From Liolophura sinensis (lineage: Eukaryota > Mollusca > Polyplacophora > Chitonida > Chitonidae): 64,000 bases of DNA. Below the pieces are notes generated by a model. The model did not search any database and was not told where the DNA came from. It worked only from the letters and a program-made list of their open reading frames with translations. A program made the translations under genes and the position numbers. Where the stretch lies: positions 23,821,127 to 23,885,126 of the forward strand of contig NC_088297.1 in the NCBI RefSeq assembly GCF_032854445.1. Reading direction: 5' to 3'. Of this stretch, positions 32,531 to 43,450 are shown piece by piece (the first letter of the stretch is position 1; every line of letters begins with the position of its first letter).

Positions 32531-34435
32531 TGGGGATGTGGTATATTACAGCTTGGTTGGTTATGTTGGTACGAGGCGGGGATCGGAAGGGGTGGGGCGT
32601 GAGGAAATACAATTTCGGCGTAAAAATAAGATTATTAATTTCCACCTTGAATGTTCCATCATTAAAAATCTATACAAAAGATCGTAGTTGAAATCTATTT
32701 ACATACCTATGAAGACCAGACCAGCGATTACATTTTGGTGCAGATCACATCGATCGAGCTTTCTACTTGTCATGGGATATGCTGTCTGATTTGTTCAAAG
32801 GGGCCGTTGTTTCGAAATAAATTAAAAACGGTGCAATTTGTAGACATATGATGTTTGCATGCAAATTACTGTTAAAAGGGTATACTGTCGGTGAATTTTT
32901 GAAAAAAAGATTTCGGAAATTTTTATTTTTTTTCTCACTTCCGGTAAAATCTTGAAGCGTCCGGTAAATGTTATTGTCACATTTTAATTTAGTGGACGAA
33001 TTGACATCACGTAAAATGAAATTAATTAATTGTGGATAAAATTAACGTGAAAACGGGAGGAAAAATGAGTCTTATGACGAAAAGCCAAACTGACTTACGG
33101 CTTTTAAAATTTTCTACGATGCCAGTGTGCCTACCCATGTAATAACTGTCGATTGACTTTGAGCAGACCATTTTTTTCTATAAAAATCGAGTTGGCCGCG
33201 AAAACACGTGACCTGTCAAAAATCGCAAAGCCATTTGTTCAGCATTGTTACAACAGAGTGGGATTTCTCCAACTGTCATAGATTTAGAGATACTAAATAC
33301 AGGCGTCGAAACAGACATTCGTATACCAGCTGTCAACCAAAATGGACGCTTGGGGTCAACAATGGCTATTTACAGCCCCTAAGCCAGGGTTAAGCGGTAG
33401 TAAATAGAATTGTGAAGCAGAGTTCGAGAGATTCTGGACGGTTTCTCTATATCTACTTACAAGTAAAATATAGCCACTGAAAAACGCAAGAAACTTTGAG
33501 TGAAGCCCTTTGATGGAACCTCTTTGACAGACTGGTTTTGGCAATGATAACTAACAAATGTCACAAGGTGAGATACTTACACGCCGTATACAGGACCTAT
33601 CGATATATTGCTGTCCAAGTAAGGATAATGTGCATTGTCAAAATTGAAACTATCCCTCTGGTCGTAAAATCTGCGAGGCAGGAAACCGTTTTGGTCTTTG
33701 TACAAATACAGGCTTTGACCTTAATTTAGCAATGATCATTTTTATTAAATACCGATGAAGTTAGTGATGGAATTCTATCTATCTTATTCTAATTAATGGT
33801 AGGATAGAGAGTAAAGAAATTCCAATTATGTATGTCGTATACGGTAAGTGTATTTAATCGTCTAGTTCTTCAATGAGTTGTTTGGAGTTTTTATGAATCC
33901 ACATATAGTTGACGCCTGAATATTTTGCAGTTGCACAACACTGCATACCAAAATGACTGTACGTCTAGTAGAGCCTTCGTTAAGAGAGTAGATACAAGTT
34001 TGTCGGTGGAGTTCCTCGATCCGGCAATGAAATGAGCTTTATATGGGGATTTGAGCATGTTTTGGAATCCACCAAAGTTGTTGATTGTCGGTGTTATGGG
34101 AAGGTAATGATATACTCCTCTGTGTGAGGAAGCACAGATGTTTTCAATAGTTCCTTCAGGGTATTGGTCTATCTAGAACACGTTCATGTTGCGGCAGTTG
34201 TTGTAGTGATATTATGCTCCTCCACAGGGACGCGATAGTAATAACTCTTGTAGACGAATGTGACATTATTAGGAGCTTTTACCACATGAACAATAACGCA
34301 TTTTCTCTGAAGGTCATCAAGTACTTTTCAGACTCCTTCAGGAATTGTTTGCATGAGCTTTAGTATTCATATGGTGGACTGTAGACACAACCTTTTTCTT
34401 ATCTATCTCAAATCAAGCGTTGATTGGGTATTTGT
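32531..34435. other. Mostly unannotated; short dispersed repeat at 33302-33350
   Basis: GCGTCGAAACAGACATTCG followed by TATACCAGCTGTCAAC matches 19162-19214. No gene supported. Confidence 0.45.
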
Positions 34436-34499
34436 ATATATACTATGTCTTCCTGTGGCAGAGCGAGTTCATGCCGCCACGACGTTGAACCCCAACTGT

Positions 34500-34815
34500 A
34501 AATACACACTGTTGTTTTGCTCGGTTTTATCCCACCATGATGCTACGCTAGGGATATAGAATGGCACAGATATCACATGGATTGGCATTGATATCACATG
34601 GAATGGCACTGATATCACATGGAATGGCACTGATATCACATGGAATGACATTGATATCATAGGGAATGGCTCTGATATCATATGGAATGACATTGATATC
34701 ACAAGGAATGACACTGATATTATATGGAAAGACATTGATATCAGTATGATGCTGGTCACCGTGTGTAAATGGCATTTTCTTGAATACGGCGCAAAATACA
34801 AATTAAGTAAATAAA
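34500..34815 (+). mobile_element. SINE family A 3' fragment split by a 21-bp tandem array
   Basis: The left part (CGGTTTTATCCCACCATGAT) and right part (GTGTGTAAATGGCATTTTC then TTGAATACGGCGCAAAATAC) are adjacent segments of the family A 3' half. Between them, 34555-34745, lie nine copies of GATATCACATGGAATGGCACT. The array sits where the SINE normally reads ATGCTGGCCGCC. Confidence 0.75.
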
Positions 34816-35079
34816 TAAAAACGTACACTGTTTGTATTTTTGTATTAATGTAGGTTATTCGTTTTGTATTTTACTTGAACGCAAAGCAACCATATTGGTG
34901 AGAGGCTCCTGAGTCATTTACATCGGACTAGCACGGATGCAGTGCCCAGGTGTTCAAAAATGTATACACATATAAATCCGGCATTAAATTTAGTTTGGAC
35001 TAAAGTTCCATTAGTTTTGCCAGGACTGGTGTTAAGACTTAAGTCTGGCTTAACTTTTATTACACTTTTGAACAACCGG

Positions 35080-35225
35080 ACCCAGATGAACAATATACGG
35101 TAACGTAATATCCTAGCATTGAACAACCAGATCCAGATGAACAATATATGGTAACGTAATATCTTAGCATTGAACAACCGGATCCAGATGAACAATATAC
35201 GGTAACCTAAGATATCCTCGCATTG
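35080..35225. repeat. 51-bp tandem repeat, three copies
   Basis: The unit starts GAACAACCGGATCCAGATGA and continues ACAATATACGGTAACGTAAT. The three copies are more than 90% alike by eye. Confidence 0.93.
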
Positions 35226-35404
35226 CACGCCTTTTCAATCATTGGGTACTGTCTACTACATGATTCTGAGGAATTCAGTTAGGGAACCTAACTTCCGGTT
35301 GTCATAAGGGACGGTGAATGTTAATCAAATTTTAAATATGGTTGGAACTTTTTAAGATGCCAGTTTGTTTACTTGTCTGTGAGATATATATGGAAGGCTC
35401 TGTA

Positions 35405-35525
35405 TACTGGTGGTTGGCCCTGGTTGTTGGAGAAAACTGCTGGTGGTTGAAGAAAGCCGCTGGGGGTTTGGAGAAAACCACTGGTGGTTGGAGAAAACCC
35501 ATGGTGGTTGGAGAAAACCGCTGAT
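35405..35525. repeat. 24-27 bp tandem repeat
   Basis: GGTGGTTGGAGAAAACC recurs five times with small indels. The Trp/Gly-rich open frames are repeat artefacts. Confidence 0.88.
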
Positions 35526-35864
35526 CTTCACAAGCTCCTCCAAGACACTTATAGTCACTTACAAGCCGCACCCTATTCTTTGGAAGAAAAAATCGCGCCG
35601 GCCACATTCCTTGTATGTGATGAATTCAGTTTACATCACAAGTGTTTGATAAACTTCTCAAGGAAATGCCATCGAAGGCTTAATTCTTCCCACTTTTTCA
35701 TATGAATACGACTACTGTAAATTAGAGGAAGCCAATTCTTTTCATCTACGGCTTCACGCAGGAATACATCTGTTGTCAGTAAATCAACCGATCAATCGAT
35801 CATTTGTACAGGACATCTGCCTATTGTAGATTATTATGTTATTTCCTAAAAAAATTCTCCGTCT

Positions 35865-35995
35865 ATTTTTCTTATGCAATTAATCTAGACCCAGATCGTG
35901 GTGTTAGGTGTCACTGGCGAATTGCTATTTTGGTACCGAGTATGACTGATTTTACACAGACTTCATTATAAGCGACAAGTTGAAAAGGTTTTCTT
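35865..35995 (+). repeat. Dispersed repeat, copy 1 of 3
   Basis: GTGGTGTTAGGTGTCACTGG, TTTTGGTACCGAGTATGACT and GATTTTACACAGAC correspond to 40600-40735 and 52320-52460. Unknown family. Confidence 0.7.
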
Positions 35996-36285
35996 GGAAT
36001 ATGAACTTGTCGGTGGAGATCTCTAGGAAAGAAGGGAATTATTTCTTTGCAGCTGAGAGTTGTTCCACAGCAAAGAATAAAAAAAAACAACAACCAAGAA
36101 TTTGTTAGCGTTAAGAAATTTTAAAGAATTGTTATAAATACGAGTCCATAGTCTTATTAATTAAAGATGACCCGTGATGCGTGATCATCATCACATGTTA
36201 TTAAGTCATAATTTTACTTAAGGTCAAAGGTCAGACTGTTTTCCTTAAAACTGCCAATCTGGACTGCTAATCTAGCTTTGCGTAT

Positions 36286-36291
36286 TTTATT
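36286..36291 (-). promoter_or_regulatory. Poly(A) signal of the propeller-like gene
   Basis: AATAAA on -, about 92 nt past the stop codon at 36383-36385. Canonical hexamer at a normal distance. Confidence 0.6.
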
Positions 36292-36382
36292 GCGAACTAA
36301 TTATTACAAAACTAAGAACTCCATTGTTTGCTTTAAGCTGCAGTGTTAATTGGAAACCATTAAACCGCGCGAGATGAGATTT

Positions 36383-36812
36383 TTATATGTATTTACGGAC
36401 ATAGTTGTAAAGCGGTTGATCTTCTCCCTCGCCAAGGGTGTAGTAACTGCTGCCAGTCGCTGACCAGCTCACTGTCTCTCCCTGTGGCTCGGATGTGTAG
36501 GGCACGTCTGTGGGCTGACGGGCTAAGGCTGTGGCATACGATTCGTTCTGTCCGAGTTGCCAGTAATACACGCGTTGTCTGCCTTTGATCAGGACTTCTC
36601 TGCCGTCAGGGGATATGTCGCCCCCTACCGGGTCGCGGTAGTCGGAGGTGAGTGGGAGTGTGACAAAGGGGGTGACAGCCACCCTTGACCCCGACCCCCA
36701 TGCAGACGAAGGTAGCTGGGCTACTTTACCCCGGCTACCACGCACCTTAGAAATAATGTATACCTCACCAGCCGGGTCCACCATGACGGTTTCGGCATCC
36801 GGCTCGTCCCAG
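36383..36812 (-). CDS. Exon 3 of the propeller-like gene
   Basis: Acceptor TTTTATGATGCAG just above 36812. The first base completes a codon split 2+1 with exon 2. It then runs 142 codons to TAA. It carries the DAETVMVDP, SPDGRE and SEPQGE motifs and ends YVRKYI. Confidence 0.87.
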
Positions 36813-39800
36813 CTGCATCATAAAACAAAACATCGTGTTCAGGTAATTAATTAGTTTTCATTCAATCACTTTAAAACACTCTTTGATTACACATCAATCA
36901 TTGAAATGATACATAGTTTCCTAATTCAGCTTGTCGCTGTCCAGACGTTCGCATGTATTAAAGTTTTGTACTTTTTCCTTGCAGAGAAAATGTGTTTTAT
37001 ATATACCTGAAGAGAAGCGTGGAGTCTACGTCAAGACTTGCGTCCTCCATAATAAGCGGTTCTTTCAATCTGTAAACTTTGTTTTCTGCTCCACGCCCTC
37101 CGTGGTCCCCAATGTCCCCGATGTAGATACAGGACGCGTAGTTGCCGCACGGTCCCACGGCAATATCCTCCCAGTCCTCATTGTCCGCCTGTCGTATGGT
37201 CAGCGTGGCAATCCTCTTGCCGGTGTTAGCGTCAATGGCGAAGAGGCGGGACTGGCCGCCGGAATCGTTGTGAGTGTAGAGGATGCCAGGGTGGCGCCTG
37301 CTGGCCGCCAGTCCGGACGCCTCCGTGACGCTGGAGGATTTTACGGCGCCAACGTTTACAGCCGTGTGAAATAATGACGCTGGATAAAAACAAATGGATG
37401 ACTATGGTTTCATGTGAAGTAGGCAAAGTTTCAGTCAAGTCTTGACGATAGTGAAAGAGAAGCTCGTAAATACTGGCGAATATTACTGGCCAGCGGGCTT
37501 TGCAGTCTGGGAGCTGGACGAGGTTTAATTAACATGGAAGGTACAAAAGGTTAAGGTGAAGGGGGTGTACTACTACCCAGCCTTAACACAGAACAGTCAT
37601 TCTTACGTTCGGTAGCGGGTGGGTGTGATAGGGGACGTCACCCGAAAACCCCCAAATTGGATTTAATTAACATGAAAGGTACAAATTTCATTTCTATACA
37701 AATGATTATGGGCACCACACTTAATCCAAATCTGCAAGGTAAGAATGGAATTTCAGGTGGAAAGATCACTTAAGAACGACGTTAATTATCACTACTTCAG
37801 GTTTTAATTAAAATGAAAGTTACAAGTGTGGAGCTAAATCAGGAATGTACAGGGTGGTTGCCTGGTTGAGAATCACTAAAGTAAGAATGACAATTGTGTT
37901 GGAAAAGTAACGTAAGAATAGGTCAAAGGTCAATAGTTAAGCCAGGAACTACTTAAAAGTGGCATATCTCTTGAACTAAATTATACACCAAGTTGAAATC
38001 GGTCTCTAAATGAAGAAGGAGTAAAGAAGCACCACTGGGATGTCAAAACTTTTAAGAATGTTACTCCCAATTGGGTCAAATTTAGGAAAAAACACCTAAA
38101 AATGTACCTACCTGACCCGCAGGGTAATTACCATGTTAATTAACATGAAAGGTACAAGTACGAAACCACTGTGGATTTGTAGATGGTGGTCATCTGAATA
38201 TAAATCACCAATTGAAGAACGGAAGTTGAGGTGGGAACGTCACTTAATTTATTTATTTATTTATTTCATTGGTGTTTTACGCCGTACTCAAGAATATTTC
38301 ACTTATACTACAGCGGCCAGCATTATGGTGGGTGGAAACCGGGCAGAGCCCGGGGGAAACCCACGACCATCCGCAGGTTGCTTGCAGACCTTCCCACTTA
38401 CGGCCGGAGAGGAAGCCAGCATGAGCTGGACTTGAACTCACAGCGACCGCATTGGTGAGAGGCTCCTGGGTCATTACGCTGCGCTAGCGCGCTAACCGAC
38501 TAAGCCACGGAGGCCCCTGGAACGTCACTTAAGAATAGGTCAAAGGTCATACCACGCCCAATGACCTCTACTTAACATTTTAATTAACATGGAAGGTACA
38601 CGTTTAAAACAACATGGATATTGTTGCCAATAGTGTCACAAATGTTTTAGCACTAAAGATTTAAAAGGGCTTGGATATATCGTATCTGTTGTTAATGTTA
38701 ACCATTGCACAATAGCCCAATAAACTGACTCAAGTGCTACCTCTTGAAGAACCTTAAACCAGGAAGAAATGATCACAAATGTTTTAGCACGAAAGATTTA
38801 AAAGGGCTTGGATGTTGACCTAGTCCTTCAATGATCTGGACTTTAGGCAGTCACCAATGTTCTTTGGGCACTTTTGCTCGGCACCAGATATAACATACTC
38901 CCGCTTCTCCATCTCACCAAGACATCTTCTAGCCCGTTCACTCTCCTTGATAGACGGAATAGGGTACGCGTCAAAAACTATGTCGACTCTGTCTCCTGGC
39001 ATAGTATGGATTATGGCACCCAGCTGGCTCCTCATGCAACAAGTGCTCATGCTACAGGGCATGCCACATAATATCTAGTTGGGGCCCGGAATAGAGGCCT
39101 ACTCTAACGAGGGAATTTTATAGAATAGTTGAGTTATCTCTTTCCCCATACAGACGTCTTTTTACCTTTGACCTATTCTTAAGTGTTCTTCCCCCATCAA
39201 TTTCCGTTCTTAAGTTGGTGATTTATATTCAGATGACCACCATCTACAAATCCACAGTGGTTTCGTACTTGTACCTTTCATGTTAATCAACATGGTAATT
39301 ACCCTGCGGGTCAGGTAGGTACATTTTTAGGTGTTTTTTCCTAAATTTGACCCAGTTAGGAGTAACATTCTTAAAAGTTTTGACATCCCAGTGGTCCTTC
39401 TTCATTTAGAGACCGATTTCAACTTGGTGTATAATTTAGTTCAAGAGATATGCCACTTTTAAGTAGTTCCTATCTTAATTAGTGACCTTTGACCTGTTCT
39501 TACATGACCTTTTCACCACAATTGTCATTCTTACTTAAGTGATTCTCAACCAGGCAACCACCCTATACATTCCTGATTTAGTTCCACACTTGTAACTTTC
39601 ATTTTAATTAAAACCTGAAGTGGTGATAATTAACGTCGTTCTTAAGTGATCTTTCCACCTGAAATTCCATTCTTACCCTGCAGATTTGGATTAAGTGTGG
39701 TGCCCATAATCATTTGGTATAGAAATGAAATTTGTACCTTTCATGTTAATTAAATCCAATTTGGGGGTTTTTCGGGTGGAACCCCCTATCACACCCACCG

Positions 39801-41437
39801 GCTACCGAACGTAAGAATGACTGTTCTGTGTTCTGGCTGGGTTGTACTACACTATCTTCACCTCAAACCTTTTGTACCTTCCATGTTAATTAAACCTCGC
39901 CCAGCTCCCAGACTAGTGTATTTTAGGTAGAATAACAAACCTTACTGGCGCTTGGATACAGTTCTAGGCGTAAAACTTTTAGACTTGACTACAGAAGTAG
40001 GCGAGGCCTTATACACGTAACTGGCAAGTGGGCATTGTATGAGGCGAAGAGTTACAACGCTTTCTTTTACGCTTGGCTTTTGTTTTAGGTGTCAAATTAC
40101 AAACCTTAGCGACAGGTGGGCATTGTATTTTGGTGTGGCGATTGGATACAATGCTAAGCATAGATTAGCAAAATTTACTGACGGTTGGATACAGCATAGT
40201 GCCATCTGTTTCTTTCAACGTGTCAGCTATATTCGCCTATCTGTAAACTAAGGCATACGTGTAAGCCATATTCGTAATCACACAACTTCACGATAACATC
40301 AAAGGAGGTAATGAAGAAAATAAGCTCTTTTGCCTCTAATATAAGCTTTAATGTCATATGAATGAGCGGGCAAGGTACGAGTTTATATGTGCATGTAATA
40401 TCAACTTGCTCATGCGTATTGTGATGTGTCGGGCCTGCTGGGAAGTCTAATACTTGGAAGTTGAACTTGATGTCAGGATGGTGTGTTATGCATTAAAAGA
40501 CAAGTGATTATTGACCATCTGATTCGACTAAAGACACATACCATGTAGTTTAACATTATCAATTAGCAAAAATTATTTTAACTACATTTCTTATGCAATA
40601 ATATGGACGTCCAGTATATCAGTGTGTAGAATTTGTGGTGTTAAGTGTCACTGGCTAAAAACAATTTCGGTAGTGAGTCAGAGTGATTTTACAGAGAGTT
40701 GAAAATAGGCGACATGTTGATAGAAATTGACTGTAAGGGCAGGTCAATAAGACTTAATTGCTGCCTCGACATATTGCTTGCCATAGAATTTGTAAACTTA
40801 CTGGCGGTTTGATACAGTACTAGGCGTGTATTACACTAAAAGAAAGCCAAAATATGCTTTAAGGTTAATCATACAGAGAACTGAAAACTATGTGTAAAAA
40901 TATTTTCATTTTTTAATATTTTTTTGAAGTGTGTTGAAAGGCATTCAAATATTTGAACACTGTGGTGGGCTTTAAGAGCCATGCTGAGAGTATCTAGGAA
41001 ATCTGGCGTCACATCGCTTTTTTTTTTCCTGATGTTCACCAGAAGGAAGGAATTTGGGGGAACATTATTGCAGTAATCTTTTATTTATGGGTAAAAACAT
41101 TCCAACACTCAGTGTCGTGACTAGAGTTGAAAACACTTTCTGTGACGTCAAAATTCCTAAACAATGATAGCATGGTCCATAAAGCCCAACTTAGAAGTCA
41201 AATATTTGAACGCCTTTAACTCTTTTCACAAAAATCTAAAAAAAAAAATAAATAAATAAACGAAAACGTAACTATGCACAGCTTTAAGTGCTGTATTTAG
41301 TGATGCCTAACTCGATTTCTAGAGGCCTATTACTTTAAGTTTCTAAATGTCTTACACTGCCGCTTGGACATCGTTCTGGCTGATCCAGGATCCGTCCAAT
41401 TACAGAGCAGGAGTAGCACCCAGAACATGGATAACAT
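36383..41437 (-). CDS. Secreted propeller-like protein with NDSG/GDIGD motifs (three exons)
   Basis: Exons on -: 41437-41356 (signal peptide, 27 codons plus 1 nt), 37379-37007 and 36812-36383. Phases agree (1 then 2), giving 294 codons plus stop. Visible motifs are THNDSGG (63-69), LFAIDANTGKRIATL (73-87), DNEDWEDIAVGP (93-104), YIGDIGDHGG (113-122), VYRLKEP (129-135), DAETVMVDP (157-165), GGDISPDGREVLIKG (215-229), SEPQGETVSW (259-268) and PLYNY near the C terminus. I know this motif set from bacterial secreted proteins, usually annotated as hypothetical and about 300 residues, and from scattered animal proteins. The repeated turns (DANTGK, DPAGE, SPDGRE) suggest a beta-propeller. No enzyme activity can be claimed. 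The signal peptide indicates secretion. AATAAA lies 92 nt downstream. Exon GC content is far above the flanks. Confidence 0.85.
37007..37379 (-). CDS. Exon 2 of the propeller-like gene
   Basis: Acceptor TTGTTTTTATCCAG above 37379 and donor CAG|GTATAT below 37007; 373 nt, phase 1 in and phase 2 out. It encodes the NDSGG, DWEDIAVGP and YIGDIGD blocks, the family's most recognisable part. The opposite-strand open frame over the same bases is a shadow. Confidence 0.88.
38248..38518 (-). mobile_element. SINE family A, full length, nested in the fold-back left arm
   Basis: Tail ATTTATTTATTTATTT at left, tRNA-like head (GACTAAGCCACGGAGGCCCC) at right. It is flanked by perfect 14-bp duplications GGAACGTCACTTAA at 38234-38247 and 38519-38532. 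The right arm of the fold-back lacks the SINE, so the SINE came later. Confidence 0.97.
38820..39062 (-). pseudogene. Coding relic in the fold-back loop
   Basis: An 80-codon frame includes RVDIVFDAYPIPSIKESERA and EYVISGAEQKCPKN. This resembles a DVVFDVYxxxSIKxxER motif I have seen in many uncharacterised proteins of aquatic invertebrates, often linked to mobile DNA. It is short, has no partner exon and is probably a captured or internal fragment. Family name unknown to me. Confidence 0.45.
40600..40735 (+). repeat. Dispersed repeat, copy 2 of 3
   Basis: TGCAATAATATGGACGTCCA, GTGGTGTTAAGTGTCACTGG, TTTCGGTAGTGAGTCAGAG and AATAGGCGACATG align with 35865-35995 and 52320-52460 in the same orientation. 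Confidence 0.75.
41356..41437 (-). CDS. Exon 1: signal peptide of the propeller-like gene
   Basis: ATG at 41437 (context CCGACCATG) opens MLSMFWVLLLLCNW, a clear signal-peptide core, followed by a likely cleavage region near GSA. The donor AGT|GTAAGA leaves one base (phase 1), exactly matching the two bases required by exon 2. The link across a 4 kb intron is inferred from phase and sense. Confidence 0.75.
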
Positions 41438-43320
41438 GGTCGGGACGTTGAGAAGTGACCACGTGGTATACCAAATCTGCAATCATGAGCAGAAATGTCA
41501 TTCAATATCGCTGCTGTTATGATGCCCTGAAAATCATAAAATTAAATGGCCACATATAAACTATATTTGTGGCCACTATATTTGATTACCAGGGTCAATG
41601 TCAGGCGACTTTCAACAAACGCAGAAGACGTGGAAGAGGTTCCAAAGCTAGCTGAAAAAAAAACGAAATACCTGACAAAGTGTGAGAGTGGACCAGTCTG
41701 AAATCTTACCTGGATGTTCCAGCAAAGCGGTAATATGTATCAAACTCAAAAACGTTTGTCCACTGCACCCTGTGATTGTGATATCAAGGTAAATATTGCT
41801 CCAATCTTGATATTTTATACACATCTGGAGAGAGAAAATCTATAAGAATCGTTCGGTTGTGGTTTTTTGTCGACACCTGTTAGACCAAAGGGTCATTATA
41901 TTACCGTCTCTTAAAATATACGCAAATGCAAACATAACATGACAGACAGTGTGTTTACATTAAAAAAAAAAACAAAACAATTACTGTTTGTGGTTATCAA
42001 ACATGTGAGACAACCACATTAAATTTTGCAAGGACCTGGTACGGTAAGTCGGATAATCGGGTCCAGAGAGGCCAATAAGATAAGAAAGTGCAAATTTAAA
42101 CATTCCGGTGCAATTATGTGAATTCCCCAATCAGAGGTACAAAACTTGGTCGAAGCCTTCAGAAATTAGTTTGTTATGGAAAAGATGGTTGCTTAACAAA
42201 TGTAATAACTGGCACACAAAATGCCAGTTTTTTGAGAAGTTTAAAATCCGCATTTTTGCCATAGTCTGCCAGGCATCCTTCATAGTACAGTCAACTGAAG
42301 ACTTCACTAGGGAAAATATGTAGCACCTCGAGGAAGAGTTCGAATTTTTTATGGTTCTTTCTCGTCTTTGGAAACATACTTTTGTGTGAGTAAGGATATC
42401 GGCCGCCTTGCATTAAATAAGTGTTATCATATATTAGAATGGATAAATGTCAAGTTGAGGTAAGCGTATCATTTGGTTACAATAGCGAATCATAAGGCTG
42501 AACATTACATTTGTTACATATTTATTTGATTGACCAGTGCATCATTACGTGATCAAGAATTTTACACGTTACACTTGTGGTGCAACGATTTTCCCCACTC
42601 TAAAGTGTCAAATGGAAAAAAATATTTCAGTGTGACTGTAGCAGGCTACCACTTTTCGATTTCATGACCTATACAGCACTTTAGTGTGTGTTTGGAGTTG
42701 CATAACTCGCATGCCTCTTTCTTATACAACAGGAACAGAAGAGTAAAACAGAAATGAAAAAAGAAGTGCTCTTTCGGGCGTGTCAGCAGCTGTCACACAC
42801 AGCTATTGTAATTTGCATTGTTGTAATTTGCAATTATGCATAATTTGATGTTTATAATACACAGTTTAGAGCAAAATAGAATATCGTCTAATGACGTCAT
42901 CCGTGACTAACACGACAACATGATCCATACAGTTCAGAGGAGAGCTCAAATAATTTATTTCCTTTTATTCTGTTCAGATAGATTTTCAAAATAATTTATG
43001 CGTCCAGTGAAAAATTGTTTTTGTTTTGTTCTAAATCTTATTTTAACCTTTTATGTGCATATTACTATTGTAAACGTATAAATAAACCAAGTTTAAGGCA
43101 ACTTTTGAAATAAACAATCCAAAAACAAATACCCCAAAAAGTTAATTTTGTCCAGATTTAAAGGTTGTCCTATCGACCTGTAAAGAGCTATTCTTACCAT
43201 AACGAAGGGAAGTCATAATCAATATTTTTCATCTGGCGTTTAAATTAGAGACATAAAATCACAAATAATTATGGGCGTCCTTGGATCAATAATCTAAAAT
43301 TTTTCCTTCCATGTCGATCA
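41438..43320. other. Unannotated 5' flank
   Basis: Upstream region of the propeller-like gene. A/T-rich, no second gene, no clear repeat. Confidence 0.4.
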
Positions 43321-43450
43321 AGGGCCTCCATGGCCTAGTAGTTGGTGTACTAAGGCAACGCACTGACCCAGTGATGATGTCATGACAATCGTCAACGTGT
43401 CATGACAATTGTCAACGCATCATGACAATTGTCAACGTGTCCTGACACGT
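43321..43450. repeat. SINE head fragment followed by palindromic 22-bp repeat
   Basis: GGGCCTCCATGGCCTAGTAG and GCACTGACCCAGTGATGATG are a diverged family A head. From 43379 the unit TCATGACAATTGTCAACGTG repeats three and a half times. It contains the perfect palindrome TGACAATTGTCA. Confidence 0.8.

Larger units (their letters stand above)
37504..39914. mobile_element. Fold-back element: about 0.75 kb inverted arms
   Basis: The left arm starts AGTCTGGGAGCTGGACGAGG at 37504. The right arm ends with its inverse, finishing CTCCCAGACT at 39914. Matches continue along both arms: ATTAACATGGAAGGTAC, ACCCCCAAATTGGATTTAAT, GATTATGGGCACCACACTTA, ATGTACCTACCTGACCCGCAG, with arm ends near 38548 and 39165. 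Arm identity is high (roughly 85-90% by eye). Within each arm TTAATTAACATGRAAGGTAC recurs three to four times. The loop (38549-39164) contains one more copy of that motif and a coding relic. No flanking duplication was found. Confidence 0.88.
37384..41355 (-). other. Intron 1 of the propeller-like gene
   Basis: GT-AG intron of about 4 kb containing the fold-back element 37504-39914 with a nested SINE. The remaining part, 39915-41350, has several weak internal repeats (TTACTGGCGCTTGGATACAG-like near 39943, 40178 and 40799) and the dispersed repeat 40600-40735. Confidence 0.75.

Noticed and set aside
36931-37374. 147-codon + strand frame
   Set aside because: Antisense shadow of exon 2 of the propeller-like gene.
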